Shown here piece by piece: positions 35,095-44,630 of a stretch of DNA of 51,670 bases (within the stretch, counting starts at the first letter, position 1; every line of letters begins with the position of its first letter). Below the pieces are notes generated by a model that saw only the letters and a program-made list of their open reading frames with translations, ran no database searches and was not told the origin of the DNA. Origin of the DNA: Halalkalibacter hemicellulosilyticusJCM 9152 (GTDB taxonomy: Bacteria > Bacillota > Bacilli > Bacillales > Bacillaceae_D); contig NZ_BAUU01000030.1 in the NCBI RefSeq assembly GCF_000513115.1, positions 1-51,670 on the forward strand, given 5' to 3'. The translations under genes were made by a program, and so were the position numbers.

Positions 35095-37646
35095 AACGTC
35101 TCACCACCTGTCATATAACCTTGAGCCTCAATTTCCATTCCATCTATGGACACCGCCGTTTCATTGTAATTGACAACAACATAGATTCCGTTGTTATAGA
35201 CTGTTTTATAAACACCTTCTTCTAGTTTCTCATGTGCTACTATAGGCTCATTACGGACGTTACTTAGTACATCATTTATTTCATGGTATATGTTAGTTGC
35301 ATCATCAATCCATTGCTCATAATTAACGGAATATAAGTGATTATACTCTGTATCTTTCAATTTATAATTCGGTTCATGGATCCATTTGAAATGAACACCT
35401 GCACCAAATTCTAACGATTTCAATACGTACTGTCTCTCATTCGTATAAGAAGATAAATTAAAGGGTGTACTAGTATAATCGATATATCCACGAATCACCA
35501 TTTGATAGAATGGTATCGCCTCGTCTTGAATTTTAAATCCACTATTGCTTATTGGAGCATCAATAATATCTGATAAGTATGGTAAAGCGTACTGATTTCC
35601 CCCTTTAGCCATAATTTCTAAGTTTTCATCATGTATCATTTTCATCGCTTGAACAGATATTCTTTCAGATTCAGTACGATCAATTTGATTGTTTTTTCTG
35701 AAATCACTATTTAATTGGTCGGCCAAATCTCTTAATGAAATACCATTTGTTTCATGTGATACGAAATCACTAAGCATTGACTCCGTGTATGCTTCTAAAC
35801 GCCCAGGAGACAAAACATAAGAAGGTGATTTCGTTCGATCTCGTCGCTCTAATGTCAAATCCATAGGATACAAAGTTGCCGGCATACCTCGTAACGTCCT
35901 TGATGCTTCCCTCGCTTCATTAAAACCTGATCCTGAGTTGACATTAAGCAAAGCCACTTCAGGGAAAAGAGTGATGCCTTTCTCCTCTGCAAAATCAACA
36001 AATTGATGCAATCCTGACTTTCCTCCGATCGCTCGGTCAACTGATACGCTTTTTGGTACTTTATGGTCAACACCCGAATTAAACCAACCTAGATAATTTA
36101 ATTTAATGTTTGTCATATCACGCTCTTGCAACTGACTCACAATATCTTCTGCCTGTTCAAATGTTGTAAGTGGTTCAAGAGACTTGTAAGGAACGCCTGC
36201 AAAGTGCTTCTGCTTTTGTATACTCCCTACTAGCTGTAAATAAAAAGGAATATCGTCTGATAATGTCTCGTCATTAACTTTTTCAGGAAGTCCATTTGTC
36301 TCTTCAAGATACTCACGATAATAGTTAGCCATACCATAATAAGACGCTTCTTCCCCATTTAAAAACGTATACCTCACTTTGAAATCTGAGTCCATCGGTG
36401 CTTCTTGAAAGCGAGGTAATGTTCGTTCCTGCTCATTTGCTTGTAACGTGACATCTCCTTTATTCACAACATAAAAGCTAGGATATACATAGTTATAACT
36501 GTTTACTCTGCCGTTAACATCGGCATTAATCGTTGCAACAGATGCGCCTTCTTCAATAATTCCAAATAAAGCTCCCTCATCTCGAATAATCCCAAATACA
36601 GGTAATCGGACAGTTTGTTCTGTTCTTTCATAATCAGACAGTTCCATCGTTAAATCTGAACCATAAACAGATTGTTGATAAGCTGAGTACTTTGTTTTAC
36701 CATTGTTAAAATGAATCAAAGCTCCCGAACCATCTGGAACAAACAATGACCCTTCATCATCCGCCCCACCTGCTCCAAAGAACCTCATCAATGAAATACG
36801 GTTAACTGGATAATCCTCCGAGTAGAGAATACTTGAAACTGGAACGTTTACGATTAAACTATCGTCATCAAGTGTATATTCGATCGTCGCTTGGAAATTA
36901 CGTGCAGAAAGTGATTCTTGTGTGAAATTCAATTCCTGCATGTCTTGTTCCAAATCTTCTTCCGTATAACCAGCATCATCAAATGCCATAAAAGCACGTT
37001 CAAGTTGTAATCCACTAAGCGCACTATCATTTCTTTCATAAATTTCTCGTTCCGTATCCTCAGTATAGGCAATTAATAAAGCCCGTTTGCCTCCATCATC
37101 TAACCTACTTGTTATTTCTTCATAACGTGCTGAACTTAACATAAGGGGTAAATCTTCAACAGATCTCTCCGATCTACCAAATTGATACGTCACACTTACG
37201 CCATTTGTAATTTCTTCTATTTTATATTGATCATATTGGACACTATCTGAAAACGTATTAATCACACTACCCTGACCGAAATTATTATAAAAATGAATTT
37301 GCATTTGTGATGACAATACGTCTTGATTAACACCTGAAGCAATAGAATCCTCATCACGGTCAGTCGGGTTACTATGCCATATTTCATCACTATCCTTATG
37401 AAGAACAGCAATTGAGCCAGTCAGATCATCGATAAATAATTGTAAATGATCGTTTTCAGCTACCCCTTTCATGCCATCTAAACGTTCATCCATAAAGGAT
37501 GCTTGCAACGCTTGTTCTTGAGTATAATCTAATCCAGTTATATCACTTTCATCTATTTCAACTGATCCAGTTGATTCTGAACAACCTACTAGAACAATCG
37601 TGACAAGAAAGCACGTGAGCAGTAGTGCATTTCTGGCCTTTCTCAT
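35091..37646 (-). CDS. DUF5696-family lipoprotein, glycosidase-like (851 aa)
   Basis: Start placed at ATG 37646, three codons after a GTG, with GAGAGGAG at good spacing. Lipobox LVGC makes it a membrane lipoprotein. N-terminal beta-rich half (~55-440) looks like a supersandwich; ~485-770 alternates predicted strands and helices like a TIM barrel (NIKLNYLGWFNSGVDH, ITLFPEVALLN, NGISLRDLADQL, VHFKWIHEPNY); the last ~55 residues resemble a C-terminal beta domain of glycosidases (VYKTVYNNGIYVVVNYN). Acidic residues in FPEVA and LRDLAD are candidate catalytic groups. I recognise it as the DUF5696 family; no function is established to my knowledge. It sits between YIP1 and a permease, with ATGA overlap to the latter, so it likely acts on or presents the imported glycan. 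Confidence 0.8.
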   Translation of the reverse strand: MRKARNALLLTCFLVTIVLVGCSESTGSVEIDESDITGLDYTQEQALQASFMDERLDGMKGVAENDHLQLFIDDLTGSIAVLHKDSDEIWHSNPTDRDEDSIASGVNQDVLSSQMQIHFYNNFGQGSVINTFSDSVQYDQYKIEEITNGVSVTYQFGRSERSVEDLPLMLSSARYEEITSRLDDGGKRALLIAYTEDTEREIYERNDSALSGLQLERAFMAFDDAGYTEEDLEQDMQELNFTQESLSARNFQATIEYTLDDDSLIVNVPVSSILYSEDYPVNRISLMRFFGAGGADDEGSLFVPDGSGALIHFNNGKTKYSAYQQSVYGSDLTMELSDYERTEQTVRLPVFGIIRDEGALFGIIEEGASVATINADVNGRVNSYNYVYPSFYVVNKGDVTLQANEQERTLPRFQEAPMDSDFKVRYTFLNGEEASYYGMANYYREYLEETNGLPEKVNDETLSDDIPFYLQLVGSIQKQKHFAGVPYKSLEPLTTFEQAEDIVSQLQERDMTNIKLNYLGWFNSGVDHKVPKSVSVDRAIGGKSGLHQFVDFAEEKGITLFPEVALLNVNSGSGFNEAREASRTLRGMPATLYPMDLTLERRDRTKSPSYVLSPGRLEAYTESMLSDFVSHETNGISLRDLADQLNSDFRKNNQIDRTESERISVQAMKMIHDENLEIMAKGGNQYALPYLSDIIDAPISNSGFKIQDEAIPFYQMVIRGYIDYTSTPFNLSSYTNERQYVLKSLEFGAGVHFKWIHEPNYKLKDTEYNHLYSVNYEQWIDDATNIYHEINDVLSNVRNEPIVAHEKLEEGVYKTVYNNGIYVVVNYNETAVSIDGMEIEAQGYMTGGETF

Positions 37647-37661
37647 TTTTACCACTCCTCT

Positions 37662-38288
37662 CTAGTACCTAAAGATAATCTCTTGATAGATGACATTAAC
37701 AAAAGCGACCACCTGTTGGATTAGACTGAAGAATAATAAGCAGAGAAAAGCCATAAACCCCATCGCTACTATCGTCAACAAGATGGTTCCTATTGATTTA
37801 GATGGTGTAAATTGATGCACTGTCATGTTCCCTACAAATAAGAGAAACAGAAACCAGAGGACCGCGAAACTTTGAGAGAAATAGTAAAACGTAACCTCCT
37901 GCATCGATATTAAGTTGCTCAACCAAATCCAAGGAAAATTAATAACAACTAATGGTACTAATGCAAAGCAAGTTGTGATAAAGATCTCAACAAACTTTCC
38001 TTCCCCGTCCGTTAAAGTAGTAAGTGACCAATTAGCCACACACCAGAATAGCACTGGAACAACAACATATACGATTTCCATTAGACTATTCATATCCTCT
38101 GGGTTATACAAATTCACAACAAATCCACTATATTGGCTACTTAACACATTCGTTAAAATTAATAAAAACAAAATAACAAACGAGATGATTAAGTTGATAC
38201 GTTGACTATACTCATATTTCAATTCCCAAAAACCATTAAAGGGATGAACGATAAGATAAAATGGGTGTTTGATTAATTCTTTGTTCAT
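37662..38288 (-). CDS. YIP1-family membrane protein (208 aa)
   Basis: Five hydrophobic segments with a short N-terminal HPFYLIVHPFNGFWELK motif, typical of bacterial YIP1-domain proteins. Function unknown in bacteria. It overlaps the upstream NHL gene by 4 bp (ATGA) and is 15 bp before the DUF5696 start, so it is tightly co-expressed with both. It may serve as an assembly or stabilising subunit for the importer complex; this is only inference from context. Confidence 0.8.
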   Translation of the reverse strand: MNKELIKHPFYLIVHPFNGFWELKYEYSQRINLIISFVILFLLILTNVLSSQYSGFVVNLYNPEDMNSLMEIVYVVVPVLFWCVANWSLTTLTDGEGKFVEIFITTCFALVPLVVINFPWIWLSNLISMQEVTFYYFSQSFAVLWFLFLLFVGNMTVHQFTPSKSIGTILLTIVAMGFMAFLCLLFFSLIQQVVAFVNVIYQEIIFRY

Positions 38289-39745
38289 ATCGAAGCAACC
38301 CTCTTTCTTCTAATCTTTTTTAAATAAATCCTTAAAAATACTAATAAAACAGCTAATACCATTATTCCTGTCATAATGATAGAAAAGTAGTCTCTAAGAA
38401 TTTCATTTCTATACAACAAGAATGCTTTCGAATAATTGGCTTGATCGAGACTTTGTTCAAAGTTATGCATAGCATCATTAAATTCTTCTTTTCGTAATAA
38501 CGCTTTACCAATTCCGGCATATGCAAATTCAAGGTTTGCATTCATATGAACCGCTTCCTGATAGAGTTCAAATGCCGATTCTTCATCGCCTCTTTCATAA
38601 CTTCTAACAGCTTCATTAAGAGTTCGACCATATTCCGTTGTTTCGAAAACCGTTATTTCCCCTAACTCCCTATCTAAAACGAGGAAATCATCACCCAGCC
38701 GTTCAATAGCTACCGGCGTATGAAATTCACCTAGTTGATTACCAATGCCACCAAATACGTACATTAAATGACCATCTCCGTTGTACGTAAAGATTCGACC
38801 TCTTCTAGCATCGAGCACTGAATAAATCTCACTATCTGTTACATCAATATCAATCAAGCGAGAAGGACCGACAGCTGTCGTGTAGCGAACATCTCCGATC
38901 GGATTAAAATATCCTTCCCTTCTTAAAATGTCATCACCTCTAGAATTCAGTTTCTTAATAGCATCATCAGATCCATCACCATTTGTCGCATAAATAAAAC
39001 CATCCTCATTAATATCCATGCTTGTAAATTCAGTCGGGACGAACATAAGCATTTGGCTTCGTTGCTCTCGTGTTGCAAATCGTTTCCATAAATATTCAAT
39101 GGGATCAACTTGTACGCGATTTGCTCCAATAAACGTTGTAAAATAACCATCGACATTAAATTCCATGAATCCATCGAATACACCGTCTGCCATAACATAA
39201 ACCCGATTAGCATTATCCACAACAACATTCAAGGGCTGAAAGACAAAATTCTCATTAATAAGTTCAGATTGTGGATCATCGATGATTTTGACCAAATTCA
39301 AGTCTTCATCCAAATGAACAACTCGCCGATTATCTGTATCTGCAATAAAAATGTCATTCTCCATTGTCACAAACAAACCTCGCGGATTAGAGAACGTTTC
39401 TAATTCTCCCTCCTTATCAAAAGACTGAATCGTTTCTACCAATTGAAATTCTTCATCCAATACGACAATACGATCATTTCCTGTATCCAACATATAAATC
39501 ATGTTATCTTCAGAAACATGAAAATCAGTCGGACTATTTAACATACCAACTCCTAACCCTTCACCATCGACTAGCCTCGTCGGATAGTAAGCTGCAGGTG
39601 CATGTACGGACTCCCCCCAAAATGAGTAATTATAGGAAGCTGTCTGATTTGCAGCTTGTACTGTGTTCACTTCAGTACCAATGACCAATATAATAATGAT
39701 CATAAGAAGACAGGCGTTCAATCTCTTAAGCGTTTTCACTATCAA
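38285..39745 (-). CDS. NHL beta-propeller / TPR membrane-anchored protein (486 aa)
   Basis: N-terminal signal sequence (~1-31), then repeats such as LNSPTDFHVSEDNMIYMLDT, FSNPRGLFVTMENDIFIAD and PLNVVVDNANRVYVMA that make an NHL-type six-bladed propeller (~60-375), tetratricopeptide-like helices (~380-445; YERGDEESAFELYQEAV, YAGIGKALLRKEEFNDAMHNF) and a C-terminal membrane helix (~455-476) with a basic cytoplasmic tail. So the propeller and TPR lie outside the membrane. Propellers often bind glycans or proteins. It is fourth from the 3' side in the operon, coupled to YIP1. No enzymatic motif seen. Confidence 0.8.
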   Translation of the reverse strand: MIVKTLKRLNACLLMIIIILVIGTEVNTVQAANQTASYNYSFWGESVHAPAAYYPTRLVDGEGLGVGMLNSPTDFHVSEDNMIYMLDTGNDRIVVLDEEFQLVETIQSFDKEGELETFSNPRGLFVTMENDIFIADTDNRRVVHLDEDLNLVKIIDDPQSELINENFVFQPLNVVVDNANRVYVMADGVFDGFMEFNVDGYFTTFIGANRVQVDPIEYLWKRFATREQRSQMLMFVPTEFTSMDINEDGFIYATNGDGSDDAIKKLNSRGDDILRREGYFNPIGDVRYTTAVGPSRLIDIDVTDSEIYSVLDARRGRIFTYNGDGHLMYVFGGIGNQLGEFHTPVAIERLGDDFLVLDRELGEITVFETTEYGRTLNEAVRSYERGDEESAFELYQEAVHMNANLEFAYAGIGKALLRKEEFNDAMHNFEQSLDQANYSKAFLLYRNEILRDYFSIIMTGIMVLAVLLVFLRIYLKKIRRKRVASI

Positions 39746-39759
39746 AACACAGCTCCCTT

Positions 39760-40641
39760 CTAATCTTTCATCCCAGAATTGGACATTGTTTGAATGACAC
39801 TACTTTGGGAAATTAGGAACATGATAATAGGTACACTCATAAGAAATAATGCAACTGCTGCTCCAACCCCAGCTCGTGCAATTCCCCCAAGTGTGATTTG
39901 TTCTAAGGCATAATTCAATGTTTTTAAGTCCTCACTATAAATAAAATTCCCTCCGTTAGAACCCCACAACATAGGAAATAATAATATTAGTAACGTTAAC
40001 CACGCCGGTTTCACATTAGGCATGACAATCGTCCAAAAAATCCGATACTCACTAGCTCCATCAATTTTTGCAGCTTCAAGCATTGGATCAGGAAGCTGCT
40101 CCATAAATTGCTTCATTAAGAATAACCCTAATGGAAAAGCCATAGACGGAATAATGAGAGACGCATGTGTATTTATCCACCCTAACCAAGACATCACCAT
40201 GTAGTTTGGAATTGCTGTTACATGAGGCGAAAACATTAATGACAATACAACAATCGAGAATATAAGCTTTGAACCTGGGAATCGATACTTAGCAAGCGGA
40301 TAAGCTGCTGCCGACGCTAAAATAATGTGCCCTGCTGTTCCTATTAATGTAATAATGATCGTATTAGCAAAATAACGTGACAACGGCACCCAAGAATCCC
40401 CCATTACAGCAATAAGATCAAAGAAATTATCCAAGGTAGGATTTCTGACGAAAAAGCGTGGTGGGAAAATAAATAGTTCATCCAACGGTTTAAAAGCATT
40501 ATTGATCGCATAAACTAACGGTAGTGCCATAAATGCTCCGAATAGACCGAGAAATGCAAACAATAAGAATGTAACAGTAAATGAACGATTAAGCTTTTTT
40601 CTGAAAATCGATATTTTTCTCCCCTTTATTCTCAACGTCAA
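39760..40641 (-). CDS. Sugar ABC importer permease, MalG-like (293 aa)
   Basis: Six helices; EAA loop PDPMLEAAKIDGASEYRIFW followed by TIVMPNVKPAW. TTG start at 40641 overlaps the upstream stop (TTGA); a second TTG two codons later has better spacing from AGGTAGGTGA. Partner of the permease at 40638-41594; the pair probably serves one of the two binding proteins upstream. Confidence 0.9.
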   Translation of the reverse strand: MTLRIKGRKISIFRKKLNRSFTVTFLLFAFLGLFGAFMALPLVYAINNAFKPLDELFIFPPRFFVRNPTLDNFFDLIAVMGDSWVPLSRYFANTIIITLIGTAGHIILASAAAYPLAKYRFPGSKLIFSIVVLSLMFSPHVTAIPNYMVMSWLGWINTHASLIIPSMAFPLGLFLMKQFMEQLPDPMLEAAKIDGASEYRIFWTIVMPNVKPAWLTLLILLFPMLWGSNGGNFIYSEDLKTLNYALEQITLGGIARAGVGAAVALFLMSVPIIMFLISQSSVIQTMSNSGMKD

Positions 40642-41594
40642 TCACCTACCTTTCTTAGTATTTTTTGGACAATCATGTTAGTCCCTACCATAATTGCAAA
40701 TAATACAGTTGCAATCGCAGAAGCATAGCCCATTTCAAATCGAATCGTACCGAAATCCATTAAATGTGTCACCACTGTATGTGCCGCATAATTAACACTT
40801 GGAAACCCTGCAAGAGCAATGGAAATATCTGCAACAGCAAAGGCCATCGTTATTTGTAGGACAGCACCAAATAATAACTGCGGTTTCATTGATGGCAATG
40901 TAATAAACCACAGCTCTTGCCATCTATTTTTAATACCATCTACCGCACCAGCTTCAATAATCGAACGATCAATTGTTTGAAGCCCTGCAATAAATGCCAA
41001 AAAACTTGTTCCTAAGCTCAGCCATAATTGCACGATAATAACAACCGCCAAAATATACTGTTCGTCTTTTAGCCATTGGATAGGCTCTAAAATAAAGCCT
41101 GCCTGCATAAGGAAACCATTTAAATAACCGTACGTATCTCCAGAAAAAATAATGAGCCAAATAAAAAACACATTTCCAGAAATAGAGGGTGCATAAAACA
41201 CTAATGTCATAAACGCACGTACTTTCGGTGAAAGCTCATTGATAATCCATGCGAATATAAAACAAGCAATATAACTAATTGGCCCCGTTATTGCTGCAAA
41301 AATAAACGTATTTCTTAAAGCAATCATAAAAATATCGTCATTTAAGAATAATCTAGAATAATTATCCCATCCAATAAACTTAGGCATCTCTAACATGTTA
41401 AACGAAAAGAAGCTTAGCCCAAATGAAATGACGACTGGAATGATCGTAAACATAAAGAAAATAATCATATAAGGAGCCATTAAAATATAATAATGCTTAC
41501 CTCTCTTTAGCTCCTTTTTTATTTTCATCATTCTCGTTTCCTTAGTAGAATAGATGGGGTTTTTAACTGGTTGTTGGACTGGTTTTGCTTGCAA
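40638..41594 (-). CDS. Sugar ABC importer permease, MalF/UgpA-like (318 aa)
   Basis: Start set at TTG 41594 because AGGAGGTGG lies six bases before it; a longer frame from 41651 would put the RBS inside the gene and overlap the preceding gene. Basic N-terminal tail (TRMMKIKKELKRGKHYY), six helices, EAA-like loop DRSIIEAGAVDGIKNRWQEL followed by WFITLPSMKPQ. First permease after the large binding protein. Confidence 0.88.
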   Translation of the reverse strand: MQAKPVQQPVKNPIYSTKETRMMKIKKELKRGKHYYILMAPYMIIFFMFTIIPVVISFGLSFFSFNMLEMPKFIGWDNYSRLFLNDDIFMIALRNTFIFAAITGPISYIACFIFAWIINELSPKVRAFMTLVFYAPSISGNVFFIWLIIFSGDTYGYLNGFLMQAGFILEPIQWLKDEQYILAVVIIVQLWLSLGTSFLAFIAGLQTIDRSIIEAGAVDGIKNRWQELWFITLPSMKPQLLFGAVLQITMAFAVADISIALAGFPSVNYAAHTVVTHLMDFGTIRFEMGYASAIATVLFAIMVGTNMIVQKILRKVGD

Positions 41595-41613
41595 CTGCTT
41601 CCACCTCCTATCC

Positions 41614-44511
41614 TCATTGAGATAAATTAAATTCTCTTCTCTTAATATCAATCTCTTCGTTAATATATCTAATATAATCTGCTAGTGCTTCTCGTGGATT
41701 TTCATTTGCATTTACAACTCGTCTAAACGCATTGTCTAAATGTCTTCCCGTAAAATAGCCACCCGGAACTTGCGGAATTCCACGAACCCATTCCCACTGA
41801 CTATCTAAATTGTTATAATCTTCAACTGGCCATGGAAGTTCTTCTAGCGCTTCGATATTAGCTGTTGGATAACGTGCAGCCTCACCTAACAAGCTTTCCA
41901 TCTCTCTACCAAAATGTATTTGTGTTTCCTTGTCTGTCCACCATTTCAGAAACTCCCATGACGCATCCTTGTCTTCTGCATTCTCGAGCATAACTGCTGC
42001 CGTTGTATAACTAGACACATCATGACGAATCGAACCATCTTCCATTTCTGTACCTGGCACTACCGTAAATTCCCACATCCCTCTTATTTCTGGAGCTAAT
42101 ACTGATAACATATTGTACGTATTGTAATCAGCCACTCCAATTGGCATTTCACCCACTCTGAATCTATTTGGGAAATCAGCCATTAACGGAAACTTATAAT
42201 TCGTATAAAATTGTGTCCACTTGTTAAATGTGTCAATTGAAATTTCTGAATTAAGTGCACTTGCTGTTAAATCCTCCTGGTAAAATTCACCGCCATTTTG
42301 ATACAGCAGCATTGAAAATGCAGCATTAGGTACTAATGTTTGATTTGCTTGTGCCATTGGATCTTCAATCGGTAAAAAGAACTCCAAATTATGACGTTGC
42401 AAAACGGAAATCATATGATAAACGTCTTCCCACGTTTCAGGCGGCTCTAATTCCAACTCTTCAAGAATATCTTTTCGATAAAACAACATTGGAAACATCT
42501 GCGTCTCTGGAAGAGCATATACTCCTCCTTCATATCGATATGGTAAAATCGCACTTTCACGGAACCGCTCGGATACTTCATCAAAATCTTCGTATATACT
42601 TAGATCTGCTGCAGCACTTCGCATAGCATAATTGACAGGAACATCTTCACCCATTTGTAAGGCGACATCTGGCCCTTCATTGGCAAGAGTAGCCGGTAAT
42701 AAAATCTCAGGTGGAACCAGCCTTAAATGTACAGAAATATTCGATTCCGGAGTAAACGTATCATCAATTAAACTCTTTAATATTTGTGCCTGATCTCGTC
42801 CTGTCGTAATCCAAACCGTAATTGATCGATCTAACTCTTCTATATTTCCTATACTGTCATAGTCCTCGGTATACGAAGCAAAGAAGGCACCTATTTCATG
42901 TCGGGCTTTTTCAAAAAATGTAGCCTGTGCTCTTGGAAGCTCCTGGTCAGGTGAAGCCACGACCAAATAATCAAGAGTAAGTGGTTGTTCTCGAACCGTC
43001 TGTAACCAAGTACCCAAACCTCCGACATTTAACTTATAAGTATCAAGTCTTCTTGCGATCGTATCAGGATTATCCACCATATCCTCTAACTGTCTAACCA
43101 TTGAATGAAGAACAGCGACTTTATCACTTTTTTCTCCAGTAGACTCTTCAAGATAAGCAGCAACACTTTCTATAACTTCTGCTTGTTCTGTAAAAATGTC
43201 GAGCATATGAGGAATTCGTCTTTCTAATTGATAATCTCTTAATGGATCAGGAGTATTCGATGTAATCATCAATATCTGTCTATACATCTCGTTAAGTTGA
43301 AGAACACTCGATTCAATCGTCCTTATTAGAGGAGCAACATCTCCAAGTGAAACCATCATTCGGATTCGATGAGTTCCTTCAGTCAAATGAAATAAATAAG
43401 GCTCTTCGCCTCCAAGCGCATCCATTTGCCAATCTAATGCATAATGAAAACGGATTCGATTCATTTCTTCAAAGGGACTCTCACCATTAATCGTAAGACT
43501 TCTCGTCGAATAAATTCCTCTAAGCAGATCTTGCTTCTGCTTCAAACCAATGTGGTATAAGCCGTCCTCTTCTACTTCTACTTCCCATTCAATCCACTGC
43601 CCTGGCTGTTTCCAGTTGAAACCACCTATTGTATTAATCCTAAGATTAGAAACATGGTAAGGCTCAACTAATGGACTTGAACGATCCGTTAAAGGATACA
43701 ACGTAGGTGATGATTTTCTAACCGCATCCTCTGCTTGAACTTTAATAAATTGACCTGTTGTAGGTTCAATCCCTTCTTCTTCGTATTGTCTCTTTACCTC
43801 ATCATATGGCTTTGCATCTGATTCTTGATAAAGCTCAATATAATCAATAGCCATTGGTTCACGTAATGACGTTAACGAAATTTGTTGATTCCCTTCAGGA
43901 AAATAAAATAAAAAAGGTTCATCATAGTAGCCTTCACTATCCATGAACGTTTTCATCGTCCATTCTGGTCGTTCAACTTGACGAGGACGTAATTCATTTC
44001 CTTGGTCATCCGTCAAAATTTCTTCTAAAAGATTATCCCAAAGGCGATCAAACAAAAGAATTTCAGCACCATCAAAAGGGATCTCTCCATTAATGGAGAA
44101 CTCCCTTTCAATTGAAGAGCTTTTTCCTTCCATCGGGTAATAGTGAACTCTAACATTGTATAAGCCTGGATGTTCAATATGAACATCCCAGCTTATTGTT
44201 CCTTCCTCTGGCGTAAGAACTGCATGGCCATCTAATCCTTCGTATTGTTCCACGATTTCAAAACCTTCACCGCTCGTTTTCACATAATCCTCACCCTCGA
44301 CACGAACGATTTCATCCGGCCTGTCTGCATTCAAATGCTGATTTAAATATTGGTCATAGCCCTCTTCAGAGGTTTCATCTGTAATAGCTTCAAAATCAGC
44401 CATCACTTGGATGTACTCCCCATCCTTAGAATTCAAATAGTTATAAACCGAAATGAGTGAAATAAATAAAACAAGAACGAATATGACACGGACATATTTT
44501 TTCTTCATCAT
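41614..44511 (-). CDS. Large membrane-anchored solute-binding protein with two carbohydrate-binding-like domains (965 aa)
   Basis: Start set at ATG 44511 (or the next ATG, 44508) because GGGAGGGGAGAGAG precedes it; a frame from 44538 would include the RBS. Positions count from 44538, nine more. One N-terminal helix (~13-33) without a lipobox Cys, so an uncleaved or Cys-less anchor. Two related galactose-binding-like beta-sandwiches (~75-240 and ~265-410), each with SINGE/TINGESPF and a final DYIELYQ-type strand; a helical linker (~415-510); a family 1 solute-binding domain (~520-960; typical MFYRKDILEELELEPPETW). Ordinary binding proteins are 420-560 residues. The added domains suggest capture of polymer or long oligosaccharide before transfer. 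Next to a second, normal binding protein. Confidence 0.85.
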   Translation of the reverse strand: MMKKKYVRVIFVLVLFISLISVYNYLNSKDGEYIQVMADFEAITDETSEEGYDQYLNQHLNADRPDEIVRVEGEDYVKTSGEGFEIVEQYEGLDGHAVLTPEEGTISWDVHIEHPGLYNVRVHYYPMEGKSSSIEREFSINGEIPFDGAEILLFDRLWDNLLEEILTDDQGNELRPRQVERPEWTMKTFMDSEGYYDEPFLFYFPEGNQQISLTSLREPMAIDYIELYQESDAKPYDEVKRQYEEEGIEPTTGQFIKVQAEDAVRKSSPTLYPLTDRSSPLVEPYHVSNLRINTIGGFNWKQPGQWIEWEVEVEEDGLYHIGLKQKQDLLRGIYSTRSLTINGESPFEEMNRIRFHYALDWQMDALGGEEPYLFHLTEGTHRIRMMVSLGDVAPLIRTIESSVLQLNEMYRQILMITSNTPDPLRDYQLERRIPHMLDIFTEQAEVIESVAAYLEESTGEKSDKVAVLHSMVRQLEDMVDNPDTIARRLDTYKLNVGGLGTWLQTVREQPLTLDYLVVASPDQELPRAQATFFEKARHEIGAFFASYTEDYDSIGNIEELDRSITVWITTGRDQAQILKSLIDDTFTPESNISVHLRLVPPEILLPATLANEGPDVALQMGEDVPVNYAMRSAAADLSIYEDFDEVSERFRESAILPYRYEGGVYALPETQMFPMLFYRKDILEELELEPPETWEDVYHMISVLQRHNLEFFLPIEDPMAQANQTLVPNAAFSMLLYQNGGEFYQEDLTASALNSEISIDTFNKWTQFYTNYKFPLMADFPNRFRVGEMPIGVADYNTYNMLSVLAPEIRGMWEFTVVPGTEMEDGSIRHDVSSYTTAAVMLENAEDKDASWEFLKWWTDKETQIHFGREMESLLGEAARYPTANIEALEELPWPVEDYNNLDSQWEWVRGIPQVPGGYFTGRHLDNAFRRVVNANENPREALADYIRYINEEIDIKRREFNLSQ

Positions 44512-44630
44512 GTACAACTCTCTCCCCTCCCACTGCAAGAGATTGGCATTTAATTATCTTCATCTCATTCAATGTCAGTGACATACAAGAACTTGATTTA
44601 AACACCTTTCTTTATAGGAATGAACCCGTG

